A stretch of DNA of 64,000 nucleotides from Actinomycetes bacterium (GTDB lineage Bacteria > Actinomycetota > Acidimicrobiia > Acidimicrobiales > Acidimicrobiaceae): assembly GCA_021799035.1 (NCBI GenBank), contig JAJZBG010000006.1:22536-86535 (forward strand). The letters run 5' to 3'. Of the stretch, positions 8,767 through 17,122 are shown in pieces. The notes below the pieces were generated by a model that saw only the letters and a program-made list of their open reading frames with translations, was not told where the DNA came from and searched no databases. The first letter of the stretch is position 1. The number at the start of each line of letters is the position of its first letter. The translations under genes and the position numbers were made by a program.

Positions 8767-8804
8767 TCAGCTTGAAGATCTCTGCATCAGACCCTCAAGC
8801 TGAG
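8766..8804. promoter_or_regulatory. Perfect 10-bp inverted repeat upstream of MFS gene
   Basis: CTCAGCTTGA (8766-8775) and TCAAGCTGAG (8795-8804) are exact reverse complements, separated by 19 bases. If the MFS gene starts near 8721 or 8691 this lies in its leader or promoter and could be an operator or an RNA stem. No T tract follows on the minus strand. Confidence 0.4.
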
Positions 8805-9072
8805 AGATGATTTCAATTCCGCAAGGTTCTCCTATGTCACAGGCAACAAACAGCCTCATCGACCGGATGCAGACCAACCTCATCGAAGCCTGTACGGGGT
8901 GACCGTCCGCGCCGGGAGGTCTCGACAACCAGCATATACTCAAAGCGTTTGGGCTGTCTCGCAATGTGTGTCGCTTGGACATATAGAATTCAGGCGAGAG
9001 ATAAGTTTCAGCCCCTTGGGCCTGCCTCGGGCCTGGTCCCTTGCGATGACTGTTGGTTGCCAGCTTAAAGAC
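8805..9072. other. Gene-poor stretch between MFS gene and trxA
   Basis: Together with the hairpins on either side, about 360 bases lie between the MFS gene and the thioredoxin stop. A 71-codon minus-strand frame (8767-8982) crosses it but has no ribosome site and no recognisable composition. No promoter stands out. Confidence 0.45.
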
Positions 9073-9104
9073 ATTTGGCAGCCCGGATCACCGAACTGCC
9101 AAAT
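9073..9104 (-). terminator. Hairpin downstream of trxA
   Basis: ATTTGGCAG (9073-9081) pairs exactly with CTGCCAAAT (9096-9104), 14-base loop, starting 24 bases beyond the thioredoxin stop codon on the minus strand. GTCTTTAAG follows it. A plausible weak intrinsic terminator. Confidence 0.5.
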
Positions 9105-9127
9105 CAGCGCTAGACGCTTTACGTTTG

Positions 9128-9451
9128 CTACTTTGAAATTCCCAGATCTGCCTCAATGAGCCTCTTGGGCTTGGCGCCTATGGATGCGGCCACAAGCTCT
9201 CCGGAGCGGAACAGACCAATGGTGGGGATGGAGAAAATCTGATATCTGCCTGCAACCTCTTGATTGATGTCGACATTTACCTTCACGAGTTTGATCTCCC
9301 CTGCACGTTCCGCTGCCAGGGTGTCGAGCTCGGGAGCAACCATCCGGCAGGGTGCGCACCAGGGCGCCCAGAAGTCCACAACGACTGGAATGTCAGACTT
9401 CAGAACCTCCGATTCAAAGGTCTCTTTTGTATTTGCCTCTACCGTTGTCAC
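9128..9451 (-). CDS. trxA: Thioredoxin
   Basis: 107-residue thiol-disulfide oxidoreductase. The redox centre is WAPWCAPCRM (Trp-Cys-Ala-Pro-Cys, a slight variant of WCGPC) around residue 32, with the cis-proline loop SIPTIGLF near residue 75. I choose the GTG at 9451, because AGGAGG sits 9 bases upstream; the longer frame back to 9493 adds 14 residues that are not thioredoxin-like. No thioredoxin reductase gene is nearby. The gene is 63 bases from the upstream AcuI-like gene on the same strand, so joint transcription is possible. Confidence 0.92.
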   Translation of the reverse strand: MTTVEANTKETFESEVLKSDIPVVVDFWAPWCAPCRMVAPELDTLAAERAGEIKLVKVNVDINQEVAGRYQIFSIPTIGLFRSGELVAASIGAKPKRLIEADLGISK

Positions 9452-9514
9452 GATAATTCTCCTCCTAGCAGGGTTACGAAAATAACAACACATACCTCAG
9501 GAGGTATATTCCCT

Positions 9515-10501
9515 TCAGCTATTAACGTTTACGACTACCCTTCCTTTTACCTTTCCTTCCAGGATCTCTCTGCCATATCTGGTCAAGTCGCCAAGTCCTA
9601 TTTCCTGGGTCATGGCATCCAGGCGATCGAGCGGAAATATCTCTGCAAGCCTTTCCCACAACACGGCGCGCTTGTCGATCTCCAAAGAAACCGAGTCAAT
9701 CCCTAAGATGCTCACGCCTCGGAGAAGAAACGGCATCACATTTGCGGTAAACGAAGAGCCAGCAGCCAGCCCCACCGATGCAATCGACGCTCCCCTGCGC
9801 AACTGGCTAAGCACATGGCCGATGGTCGAACCTCCCACATTGTCTATGCAGCCTGACCATCGTTCACTTTCGAGAGGTCGCGAAACCGGCTCTTCGAGTT
9901 CGGATCGTTCAACTACTGTTGAAGCGCCAAGAGAGCGCAGATACTCATGCTCTGCCGGCCTGCCAGTCGAAGCAGCCACCTTATATCCCAAAGCTGCAAG
10001 AAGCGCCACAGCAATTGATCCAACGCCCCCAACGGCGCCGGTAACGAGGACCTCATATGCCGAAGGCTTGAGCCCGTGGTTTTCGAGCGCATCTACAGCC
10101 ATCATTGCAGAAAATCCCGCCGTACCGAAGGCCATTGCCTGGAATAGCGTCAAATTGCTGGGGAGCTTCACAACCCAATCGGCTGGAACACGAACAAGCT
10201 GGGAATAGCCGCCCCAATGTATTTCTCCGAATCGGTAGCCGCCTACAACTACCTTGTCTCCAGCTTTGAACCGCTGGTCGGTGGACTCTCGAACTACGCC
10301 TGATACGTCGACCCCCGGGATATGGGGATAGCTTCGCACAAGCCTCCCAATCCCATTGAGAATCATTCCGTCTTTGTAATTCAAAGTGGAATAGCTTGCG
10401 TCGATGGTGACTTCGCCTTGCGGCAAAAGATCCTCCGACAGCTCTTTGATTGATGACGTTACCTTGCCATCCACCTCGTCGATAACTAGAGCAGTAAACA
10501 T
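9515..10501 (-). CDS. AcuI/YhdH-type medium-chain reductase (acrylyl-CoA reductase-like)
   Basis: 328-residue zinc-free member of the medium-chain dehydrogenase/reductase superfamily. The order YSTLNYKDG (about residue 40), GVDVSGVV, GWGGYS-like HWGGYSQ, and the nucleotide loop VTGAVGGVGSIAVALLAALG (about 148-167) followed by STGR, which fits NADPH binding, are those of YhdH/AcuI. Known members reduce acryloyl-CoA to propionyl-CoA and protect against this reactive compound. No dddD or propionate genes are adjacent, so physiological substrate remains open. The ATG at 10501 lacks a good Shine-Dalgarno. A CRP-like site lies 80 bases upstream. Confidence 0.85.
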   Translation of the reverse strand: MFTALVIDEVDGKVTSSIKELSEDLLPQGEVTIDASYSTLNYKDGMILNGIGRLVRSYPHIPGVDVSGVVRESTDQRFKAGDKVVVGGYRFGEIHWGGYSQLVRVPADWVVKLPSNLTLFQAMAFGTAGFSAMMAVDALENHGLKPSAYEVLVTGAVGGVGSIAVALLAALGYKVAASTGRPAEHEYLRSLGASTVVERSELEEPVSRPLESERWSGCIDNVGGSTIGHVLSQLRRGASIASVGLAAGSSFTANVMPFLLRGVSILGIDSVSLEIDKRAVLWERLAEIFPLDRLDAMTQEIGLGDLTRYGREILEGKVKGRVVVNVNS

Positions 10502-10580
10502 GCTATTTTTCTAGCAGATTTCGGACGCTAGCGACAGTTGCGGTGGCGAGGCCGATCTTCTGCAGATTGAAGATCGTCAA

Positions 10581-10596
10581 TGTGACATATGTTACA
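10581..10596. promoter_or_regulatory. CRP/FNR-like binding site upstream of the AcuI-like gene
   Basis: TGTGA-CATATG-TTACA differs from the CRP consensus TGTGA-N6-TCACA at one base. It is 80 bases upstream of the AcuI-like start. More TGTGA and TCACA half-sites follow at 10623, 10628, 10659 and 10671, so the area is unusually rich in this motif. Confidence 0.5.
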
Positions 10597-10742
10597 CTCC
10601 TAATAACTTTGCACACTAAGAATGTGACTCACATGCTGTTGTGTCAAATGTCACCAGGTCACAGCTTTATTGTGATTCCTTACTGCTGCTGAAACTTTGA
10701 ATAAATATTCACGAATTTTGGCGGATCTCTATGAAGCATTGC
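10597..10742. other. Gene-free upstream region
   Basis: Part of a 540-base non-coding interval (10502-11045). It carries the extra TGTGA/TCACA half-sites named at the CRP-like site and becomes AT-rich towards the TATAAT at 10743. No open frame of interest. Confidence 0.6.
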
Positions 10743-10865
10743 TATAATTAAATCAATACTTACTGGCGATCCCCCTCTGCTAGTAGGTTTACTAGATCCT
10801 ATCCCCCCCAAAACGGGATCTAGCTACTCGATAGTAACCCCGGGCGGCCAATCCCCCGGGGTTAC
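10743..10865 (+). ncRNA. Candidate small structured RNA with its own promoter and terminator
   Basis: A perfect TATAAT (10743-10748), with TTGGCG 19 bases before it, is followed by closely packed hairpins: CTAGTA/TACTAG (10780-10785 with 10790-10795), CTAGATCC/GGATCTAG (10792-10799 with 10816-10823), then the strong 11-bp terminator-like stem at 10834-10865. The first two hairpins share bases 10792-10795 and cannot form together. Expected transcript is about 110 bases from near 10755. There is no ORF and no gene immediately downstream on this strand, so an independent small RNA is more likely than a leader. I do not recognise it as tmRNA, 6S, SRP RNA or RNase P. Confidence 0.45.
10834..10865 (+). 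terminator. Strong GC-rich hairpin
   Basis: GTAACCCCGGG and CCCGGGGTTAC form a perfect 11-bp stem around a 10-base loop. ATCATTTATCC follows, only mildly T-rich. It would end the candidate small RNA on the plus strand and could also act on minus-strand transcripts from the aldolase-like gene. Confidence 0.6.
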
Positions 10866-11045
10866 ATCATTTATCCGGGTCGTTTCAGAATCCACCTTGT
10901 ATCGGCTTACTGCCGCGGGATTTGCCATGAGGCTCTTGGCTGCCTTCGGGGGAAAATTCGCAAACGGTTGCAAGCTGCGCCGTGATTACTTGACCCTTGA
11001 CGCCTGGCAAATCAACTTGGCATAGCTATCAGGATGCAGATTTTT
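10866..11045. other. Non-coding stretch downstream of the aldolase-like gene
   Basis: About 180 bases with no supported gene, promoter or hairpin beyond those listed. It is the 3' flank of the minus-strand class II aldolase-like gene. Confidence 0.5.
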
Positions 11046-11714
11046 CTACTGCGCGTAGATGGTGCTGTAGAACTCCCAGGCCCTGATTGGCTCATTGGGA
11101 AGATCGCTTTGAAGTCGTGATGCAATTGCGTCCGGAGCCCATGGGGACACCGGGCCCAGCTGGCGGGCGAGGAACTGCAACTCTGCAGATTCCTCGAGAA
11201 ATATCGCCTTCACGCAAGAGTCTCCAACGCTGTCCCCAACAACCAGACATCCATTGCCAGGAAGAACTACGGCATGAGCGGTCATGAGAGCCTCTACTAC
11301 GGCTCGACCTTGAACGTGGGACGTAACCAGGTATGGACTTTTGTGAACTGGTACCGTTCCTCGCAACTCTGCCCCAAAACCGTGGACAACTTCTATAGGC
11401 TGACCTGCAATGCCCATCACGTTGACATACTTGGAGTGCGTTCTCGAGATGGCTGCCACATCAGGTCGCGCGGCGAAGACTGCTAAGTGCATAGCTGCCT
11501 CGAGGGGCGGGTTGCCGCTATTCAATATCTCGCCATCGAGGCTGAGATGGACTAATTCGGCTTCGGTAACCAGTCCCAAACCCTTCCTTGGTGTGATCAG
11601 CACCGATCCGTCGTTGAGACGGGCGCTGACGTGTCCAAAACCTTCGACCAGCCTGAGTCGGGTCAAGACACGGCAAGCACGAACAATTTCTTGGCGGATC
11701 TCCTCATCACGCAT
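11046..11714 (-). CDS. Class II aldolase/adducin-family protein with altered metal ligands
   Basis: 222 residues from the ATG at 11714, which has GGAGG seven bases upstream. The fold is that of fuculose-1-phosphate aldolase: GFGHVSARL near residue 25, PPLEAAMHLAVFAARPDV near residue 70 carrying the catalytic Glu, and the VVLPGNG block near residue 140. In the zinc aldolases the metal is held by H-x-H and a later His. Here the first position is Arg (SRTHSKY keeps one His) and the HHG-type position is Asn (PGNGC). Two of three ligands are therefore replaced, as in some decarboxylase- or isomerase-like branches of the family. Function and substrate are unknown. It is in line with the small gene and acyl-CoA synthetase upstream, but gaps of 187 and 131 bases make an operon uncertain. 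Confidence 0.82.
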   Translation of the reverse strand: MRDEEIRQEIVRACRVLTRLRLVEGFGHVSARLNDGSVLITPRKGLGLVTEAELVHLSLDGEILNSGNPPLEAAMHLAVFAARPDVAAISRTHSKYVNVMGIAGQPIEVVHGFGAELRGTVPVHKSPYLVTSHVQGRAVVEALMTAHAVVLPGNGCLVVGDSVGDSCVKAIFLEESAELQFLARQLGPVSPWAPDAIASRLQSDLPNEPIRAWEFYSTIYAQ

Positions 11715-11901
11715 TGCAAAGCCTCCATCTTTAACCCTGCAGCCTCTCACATGATTCTTGCCAGCTGCTGCCATAAGCAGGCAAGTCTATTTACTCGACC
11801 TTTTGCTTTCGCCTTGGCTGAGCATCGGTCGCCGGGCTCCGAGTGAGCCCGAATTCGTAGCGGGGCGCCAGCATATTTCGCAGAAGTCTTGGAACTCCCA
11901 T

Positions 11902-12102
11902 TCAATCGAAAGTGGACTGGTCAAGCTCAGCAATGGCTTTGACTATGGCGCGACGAGCTCGATGGATTCTCTTCTCCATCTCCCTGTCTTTTGCATCACC
12001 GGATGACATATACTCGCGCAAAGCTGACATTGCAAGCTCATCCAGTTGGTCCAATACGGTCTTCAGGCTTTCCACCTGCGTAATGAATTCAGGAGAATAC
12101 AC
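11902..12102 (-). CDS. Small helical protein of unknown function
   Basis: 66 residues from a GTG start with GAGGTGGGG a few bases upstream. The sequence is almost wholly predicted helix with charged heptads (ESLKTVLDQLDELAMSALREY, then KDREMEKRIHRARRAIVKA), no Cys, no membrane segment. The good ribosome site and protein-like composition argue that it is real. No family recognised. It lies between the acyl-CoA synthetase and the aldolase-like gene on the same strand. Confidence 0.55.
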   Translation of the reverse strand: MYSPEFITQVESLKTVLDQLDELAMSALREYMSSGDAKDREMEKRIHRARRAIVKAIAELDQSTFD

Positions 12103-12233
12103 CTGGCCCCACCTCAGCTTTCAACAAACATCACACGACAAGCTGTCGATTCCGACTGCTCGGCAGCCTAATGCGGTCGCAAATTTGTTGCGCCTCAAAT
12201 CCTGCCATCTGGCAACGGCCAAGCGGGGCATGC

Positions 12234-13862
12234 CTACGGCTCGACTGAAACCAGGTTGAGCTCTCCGCTCGCAAACGCCTTCCGAAGCACTTTCTTGTCG
12301 AACTTTCCAACACTGGTCTTTGGGATCTCGGTCAGGATGGCGACCTTGCCAGGAAGCCACCATTTCGCAACCCTATCAGAGAGAAAGTCAACCAGATGCT
12401 TGGGATCGACTTCACTTCCCGGCTTCGGGACTACGCAAGCAAGGGGCCTCTCCACCCACTTTTCATCGGGTATGCCTATCACTGCCGCCTCATATACCCC
12501 CGGGAATGCCATTATCTCGTTTTCGAGGTCTACCGATGAGATCCACTCTCCCCCTGATTTGATGACGTCTTTGGTCCGATCGACGATCCTGAGATAGCCT
12601 TCACTATCAATAGTCCCAATGTCTCCAGTGCGCAGCCATCCGCGATCAAAGCTCTCCGGATGCACCCCTTTGTAGTAGCTTCCGGCAATCCAAGGACCGC
12701 TTACCTCAATCTCTCCAAGATTCTCCGTTCCCCTGGGCAAGGCATTATCGTTGTCGTCGACTATTCGAAGCTCAACACCGGGAATTGCTCGACCTGCTGT
12801 CAATAGGTACTTGATTCTCTCTTCCTCTGGGGTGTTTCGCGGGGGGATTCCAAGGGTGCAGATCGGCGAGGTCTCGGTCATTCCCCATCCTTGCCACAGC
12901 TCCAAGCCGAATCGATCCTTGAATCCCTGCATCAAACCCTGTGGGACTGCCGAACCTCCGCCAGTGATTCCTCGAAACGAAGACATGTCAACTTCATGAG
13001 TTTCTGAGTAAAGAAGCAACTCGTTCCATATGGTAGGGACACCAGACGATACTGTGGGACGGTACATCGAGATCATCTTCGCCAAGTGCTCTGCCTGAAG
13101 GAACCTGGAAGGCATGATAAGGTCGCAACCTGCCATCCAGCCCGAATATGGCACGCCCCAGGCATTTGCATGGAACATTGGAACGATTATGAGGGCAATA
13201 TCGTCATTGTTGAGCCCAAGTGTGTTCGCAGTGCAGGATGAGATTGCGTGCAGCCATGTGGACCTATGCGAATACACGACACCCTTTGGGTTGCCAGTAG
13301 TTCCGGAGGTGTAGCACATTGCTGCTGCTTGGAGTTCGTCGATCTTGGGCCAATTGTATATGGAGCTATGGGCTGCAATCAGATCTTCATATTCGTAGGC
13401 GTCAATCTTCAGTGCCTCGAATATCGAAGGATCGTATGGTCCAACCACTATAACGGCCTGAACCGACGGGGTTTGCGGAAGAATTCTTGCAAGGAGGGGA
13501 AGTACCACCGAGTCCACGATGATGACCTTGTCCTCTGCGTCATTGATCACAAATGCGAGCTGATCTGGGAACAGCCGGACGTTCAACGTGTGAACGATTG
13601 CACCCATCGAAGGTACCGCCATGTAGGCCTCTAGATGCTGTTGCGTATTGAAGGCAAATGTTCCTACCCGGTCGAAATCCTTTACCCCTATGGATGCAAG
13701 CGCATTAGCAAGGGATGCCGTTCTCTTGGCAGTGTCCTCGTAGGTAATAGTAAGTCCGCCATCACCAAGGTAGGTGGTGACGCTCGCCTTCGGAAATGTT
13801 GTTGCCCCGTAATTCATGATCGACGTGATAGATAGAGCACCATCCTGCATAGTTGAACGCAT
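12234..13862 (-). CDS. Acyl-CoA synthetase (AMP-binding, medium/long-chain fatty acid type)
   Basis: 542-residue adenylate-forming ligase that activates a carboxylic acid to its CoA thioester in two steps. Motifs: YTSGTTGNPKGVVYSHR (P-loop, about residue 185), GWGMTETSP (about 335), GWLRTGDIGTIDSEGYLRIVDRTKDVIKSGGEWIS (about 415-450) and the C-terminal catalytic Lys in PKTSVGKFDKK. Overall similarity is greatest to AlkK-like medium-chain fatty acid ligases. Start ATG at 13862 has GGAGG six bases upstream; ATG at 13850 is a weaker alternative. It is divergent from thiO. Its context gives no definite substrate. Confidence 0.9.
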   Translation of the reverse strand: MRSTMQDGALSITSIMNYGATTFPKASVTTYLGDGGLTITYEDTAKRTASLANALASIGVKDFDRVGTFAFNTQQHLEAYMAVPSMGAIVHTLNVRLFPDQLAFVINDAEDKVIIVDSVVLPLLARILPQTPSVQAVIVVGPYDPSIFEALKIDAYEYEDLIAAHSSIYNWPKIDELQAAAMCYTSGTTGNPKGVVYSHRSTWLHAISSCTANTLGLNNDDIALIIVPMFHANAWGVPYSGWMAGCDLIMPSRFLQAEHLAKMISMYRPTVSSGVPTIWNELLLYSETHEVDMSSFRGITGGGSAVPQGLMQGFKDRFGLELWQGWGMTETSPICTLGIPPRNTPEEERIKYLLTAGRAIPGVELRIVDDNDNALPRGTENLGEIEVSGPWIAGSYYKGVHPESFDRGWLRTGDIGTIDSEGYLRIVDRTKDVIKSGGEWISSVDLENEIMAFPGVYEAAVIGIPDEKWVERPLACVVPKPGSEVDPKHLVDFLSDRVAKWWLPGKVAILTEIPKTSVGKFDKKVLRKAFASGELNLVSVEP

Positions 13863-13949
13863 CTTCAACCTCCACATTCCCGTTAAACTCCACTATTTAT
13901 TCAATCACCTCAACAGCCTCTAGTTGTAGTAATTCTTTTCAACTCGGAA

Positions 13950-13978
13950 TTCACACCATTTTGATAATGCGGTATAGT
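13950..13978 (+). promoter_or_regulatory. Promoter of the thiamine operon
   Basis: TTCACA (13950-13955), 17-base spacer, TATAGT (13973-13978), ending 35 bases before the thiO ATG. I see no TPP riboswitch (no CTGAGA plus ACCTGATCTGG-like elements) between it and the gene. Confidence 0.55.
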
Positions 13979-14013
13979 TCAACTGAACCGGGTCAGAATT
14001 CTGGAAAGTAGTT

Positions 14014-15141
14014 ATGGCACAATTGCAAATAGGAGTGGTCGGAGGTGGCGTAGCTGGACTTAGCGCAGCATTCAGGCTTGCCAAGCACAATCACCAGGTC
14101 ACCGTCTTTGACCCCGATCCGGCAAATGGGGCCTCCCACGCTGCTGCTGGAATGCTGGCTCCAGCATCTGAGGCGAATTTCAGTGAAATACCTTTGCTAA
14201 GGCTGATGCAGCATTCCAACGAGCTGTGGACTGATTTCGCTGCAGAGATTGAAGCTGTATCCGGCATGCCCGTGGGACTCCGCAGGGAAGGCACCATCGT
14301 AATCGGCTTTGAACCAAATGACGCTCGCGATCTAGAGCGCCTGTCGGAGTTTCAAAGGGAGCTCGGCATCGAGGTGATCCGCCTGACGCGTCACCAGCTG
14401 AAAGAACTAGAACCCGAGACGGGAGGCCCATTTCCCTACGCTGCGATGATCGACTCAGACGTGCAGCTTGACAATCGCAAACTCATGGATTCGCTATTGG
14501 CGGCACTCGACAGCCTGGGAACTAGGTTTGTTCGCCAAAGTGTAAGCGCTGTGAATGAGCGCGGAGACGGCGGATACGAGATAGTGCTTGACGACGGTGC
14601 AAAGGTGCAGCCAGATGCAGTCCTTGTTGCACCTGGCTCCTACGTTGGGACGATTTCCGGCCTTCCAAAAGCTGTCACTAGATCGATAAGACCGGTCAAG
14701 GGGCAGATAATTAGGGTTCAAGCCTCGCCGGAGCTGCTTCGCCACGTGATCAGGGCAAAGGTTTACGGCAAGACTTTATACATGGTCCCCAGAAGCGATG
14801 GCGAGATCGTCATAGGTGCCACCCAGGAAGAGGTCGGCTTCGACACAACTGCCAAGGTGAGACCGATAGCAGAAATGCTCTCTCAAGCTGCGCTTCTGTT
14901 GCCAGGGATAGGAGAAGCTGATTTCATTGAACACATGGTGAGATTCCGCCCAGGCTCTTTTGATAATTCTCCGATTGTCGGAAGATATGAGGACTCGAAT
15001 CTCTTCCTGTGCTTGGGACATTTTCGCCATGGCATTCTGTTGTCTGCCGCACTATCAAAATACGTCGCAATGGCAATAGAAACCGGGAAGCAGCCTCTTG
15101 AAATTGAGCAATTCAGCGCCACCAGACTGGAAGCTAGCTAG
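14014..15141 (+). CDS. thiO: Glycine oxidase ThiO
   Basis: 375-residue FAD-dependent amine oxidase that converts glycine to iminoglycine for the thiazole moiety of thiamine. The FAD fingerprint is GVVGGGVAGLSAAFRLAKHNHQVTVFD at the N terminus, ASHAAAGMLAP (about residue 45) is the ThiO/glycine oxidase flavin loop, and GLRREGTIVIG and the C-terminal LCLGHFRHGILLSAALS match the family. First gene of a four-gene thi run, 13 bases before thiS. A GGAAAG element precedes the ATG. ThiO instead of ThiH means the pathway uses oxygen for this step, consistent with an aerobe. Confidence 0.93.
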   Translation: MAQLQIGVVGGGVAGLSAAFRLAKHNHQVTVFDPDPANGASHAAAGMLAPASEANFSEIPLLRLMQHSNELWTDFAAEIEAVSGMPVGLRREGTIVIGFEPNDARDLERLSEFQRELGIEVIRLTRHQLKELEPETGGPFPYAAMIDSDVQLDNRKLMDSLLAALDSLGTRFVRQSVSAVNERGDGGYEIVLDDGAKVQPDAVLVAPGSYVGTISGLPKAVTRSIRPVKGQIIRVQASPELLRHVIRAKVYGKTLYMVPRSDGEIVIGATQEEVGFDTTAKVRPIAEMLSQAALLLPGIGEADFIEHMVRFRPGSFDNSPIVGRYEDSNLFLCLGHFRHGILLSAALSKYVAMAIETGKQPLEIEQFSATRLEAS

Positions 15142-15154
15142 GTTCTTATACGTG

Positions 15155-15355
15155 ATGGAGATTACGCTGAACGGATCTGTGCAGCAAGTTCGCGAGTCGA
15201 CCACAGTTGCCGAGCTTGTCGAGGCGCTGGGTCTGCCGATGCGCGGCATTGCTCTAGCGGTCAACAGTGAGGTGGTTCCCAAAAGCAGCTGGAAGGAGAG
15301 ATCGTTGTCTCCTCAAGATAAAGTGGAATTGCTCACTATCGCCCAAGGGGGATGA
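15155..15355 (+). CDS. thiS: Sulfur carrier protein ThiS
   Basis: 66-residue ubiquitin-fold sulfur carrier. It ends in the required Gly-Gly (IAQGG), which is thiocarboxylated and delivers sulfur to thiazole synthase. The start could be the ATG at 15155 or the adjacent GTG at 15152; both have only weak ribosome sites, suggesting coupling to thiO. It ends 3 bases before thiG. The adenylating enzyme ThiF is not in the window. Confidence 0.92.
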   Translation: MEITLNGSVQQVRESTTVAELVEALGLPMRGIALAVNSEVVPKSSWKERSLSPQDKVELLTIAQGG

Positions 15356-15358
15356 AAC

Positions 15359-16141
15359 GTGAACTCAGGGCTTGAACCTATCAAACTTGGAAGTGTGACG
15401 ATTTCCTCCAGACTCATTCTGGGCACAGGAGGTGCGCCATCCAACCAAATAATCAAGGAGATTATCGAAGCGGCAAAGGCCGAACTCGTGACTGTAGCTT
15501 TGAGACGTTACGAGCCTCGGGCAAGCAACTCTCTCTACGACGTGCTTCGATCGCTTAACGTGGAAATTCTGCCAAACACTGCTGGCTGTTTCAGCGCCAA
15601 GGAAGCTGTGATGACCGCAAAGATGGGCCGTGAGGCACTCGAAACCAACAATGTGAAACTGGAGGTGTTGTCCAGTGACAAGGACCTACTTCCTGACCCA
15701 TTTGAACTGCTGGACGCTACCGAAGCTCTAGCTATGGATGGATTCAACGTCTTTGCTTATACCAATGATGATCCCGTAGTCGCACGAACTCTCGAACATG
15801 CCGGGGCTCAGGTCGTAATGCCCCTTGGCGCTCCTATAGGAACGGGCCTTGGAATTCGCAATCCTCACAATATAGAGATGATCGTCTCTCAAGCGTCGGT
15901 GCCAATCGTCCTTGATGCGGGGATCGGGACTGCTTCGGATGCCGCTCTCGCTATGGAGCTTGGCTGTGATGCAGTTCTTGTCGCTTCTGCAATCACGCGA
16001 GCCAAGCAGCCTGAAAGAATGGCAAAATCAATAGCCTTGGCAACAGAAGCGGGCCTCCTTTCCCGTCATGGGGGAAGGATTCCCAAGAGAGAATGGGCCT
16101 TAGCATCCTCGCCGACCGAGGGAATTGCAGAGTTCAGCTAG
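15359..16141 (+). CDS. thiG: Thiazole synthase ThiG
   Basis: 260-residue TIM-barrel enzyme that joins deoxyxylulose 5-phosphate, iminoglycine and ThiS-borne sulfur into the thiazole phosphate. The Schiff-base Lys is in [11 protein letters not shown] (about residue 102). [38 protein letters not shown] and [16 protein letters not shown] are strongly conserved blocks. GTG start at 15359 with GGGGGA just upstream. It follows thiS by three bases. Confidence 0.95.
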   Translation: MNSGLEPIKLGSVTISSRLILGTGGAPSNQIIKEIIEAAKAELVTVALRRYEPRASNSLYDVLRSLNVEILPNTAGCFSAKEAVMTAKMGREALETNNVKLEVLSSDKDLLPDPFELLDATEALAMDGFNVFAYTNDDPVVARTLEHAGAQVVMPLGAPIGTGLGIRNPHNIEMIVSQASVPIVLDAGIGTASDAALAMELGCDAVLVASAITRAKQPERMAKSIALATEAGLLSRHGGRIPKREWALASSPTEGIAEFS

Positions 16142-16236
16142 GATCAGGGTAAATTCTCATTGCGTAATTTGACTGCCAACCAAACTTGTAATCAACTCCC
16201 CAGATTTCACACAAACGAGGTAAAGGCGGAAATCTA

Positions 16237-17097
16237 TTGAGCGTCGCAGAGAAAAGAAAGAAGACACCGCCGGTTGCGTTGACGATTGCTGGATCTGATT
16301 CTGGCGGAGGTGCAGGCATTCAGGCCGATCTCAAGGCCTTCTCTGCTAATCGGGTATTTGGAACAACCGTCGTTACGGCGATTACCGCCCAAAACACCCA
16401 TGCAGTGCAAGCCTCGGAGCCGGTGGATCCCGACCTTGTCCGAGCCCAAATTCGTGCCGTGATTTCAGACTTCATAGTCCGAGCAGCGAAAACCGGCATG
16501 CTGGCAACAGCCGAGACGGTGAACGTTGTAGCAGAGTTTGCAGATAAGGGGGCGTTCGAGAAACTCGTCGTAGACCCAGTGCTGGTTTCCTCCACCGGTA
16601 CAAGGCTTCTGGACAAAGCTGCGGAAAATGCATATCTTGAAAGGCTCATTCCCAAATCCACGCTGATAACACCTAATCTCTCAGAGGTAAAGGCCCTGCT
16701 TGGAAAGCTCCCGTCAAATCTTGAAGAAATGATCGCTGCGGCTCGCGAGTTGAAAAAGATGGGCCCCCGGTATGTTCTCATCAAGGGGGGTCACCTAAGC
16801 GGCTCTGAAAGCACCGACATATTTTACGACGGACAGACAATCCTCAAGCTTTCTGCATCAAGAATTCAGACTGACAACACTCACGGTTCGGGATGTACTC
16901 TCTCGGCAGCTATAACCGCAAATCTGGCTAAAGGAATGGACGTTACGGAGGCGGTCAAGACCGCAAAGGTGTATATTACTCGAACCATCAAGGCAGGTTC
17001 TCTCTGGCAATTAGGGCTGGGACACGGCCCAGTCGATCAGTTCATCTGGGCAAGCCAAGAAGATATGGGATCACAGCCTCCTGAAAACTCAAACTGA
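16237..17097 (+). CDS. thiD: Hydroxymethylpyrimidine (phosphate) kinase ThiD
   Basis: 286-residue ribokinase-fold enzyme phosphorylating HMP and HMP-P in pyrimidine synthesis for thiamine. N-terminal ALTIAGSDSGGGAGIQADLK and C-terminal DNTHGSGCTLSAAITANLAKG (anion hole and catalytic Asp/Cys region) are diagnostic. TTG start at 16237 with GGCGGA six bases before it. The 95-base gap to thiG is larger than the others, but same strand and pathway suggest co-expression. thiC, thiE and thiL are not in the window. Confidence 0.93.
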   Translation: MSVAEKRKKTPPVALTIAGSDSGGGAGIQADLKAFSANRVFGTTVVTAITAQNTHAVQASEPVDPDLVRAQIRAVISDFIVRAAKTGMLATAETVNVVAEFADKGAFEKLVVDPVLVSSTGTRLLDKAAENAYLERLIPKSTLITPNLSEVKALLGKLPSNLEEMIAAARELKKMGPRYVLIKGGHLSGSESTDIFYDGQTILKLSASRIQTDNTHGSGCTLSAAITANLAKGMDVTEAVKTAKVYITRTIKAGSLWQLGLGHGPVDQFIWASQEDMGSQPPENSN

Positions 17098-17122
17098 CCC
17101 AAGTACCGCTTCGTCCGACATT

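Noticed and set aside
8767..8982. 71-codon minus-strand frame between trxA and the MFS gene
   Set aside because: No ribosome site, no recognisable motif, and it overlaps the inverted repeat; composition is not protein-like.
13863..14013. TPP riboswitch before the thiamine operon
   Set aside because: The conserved CTGAGA and ACCTGAT-type elements are absent and only about 30 bases separate the promoter from thiO.
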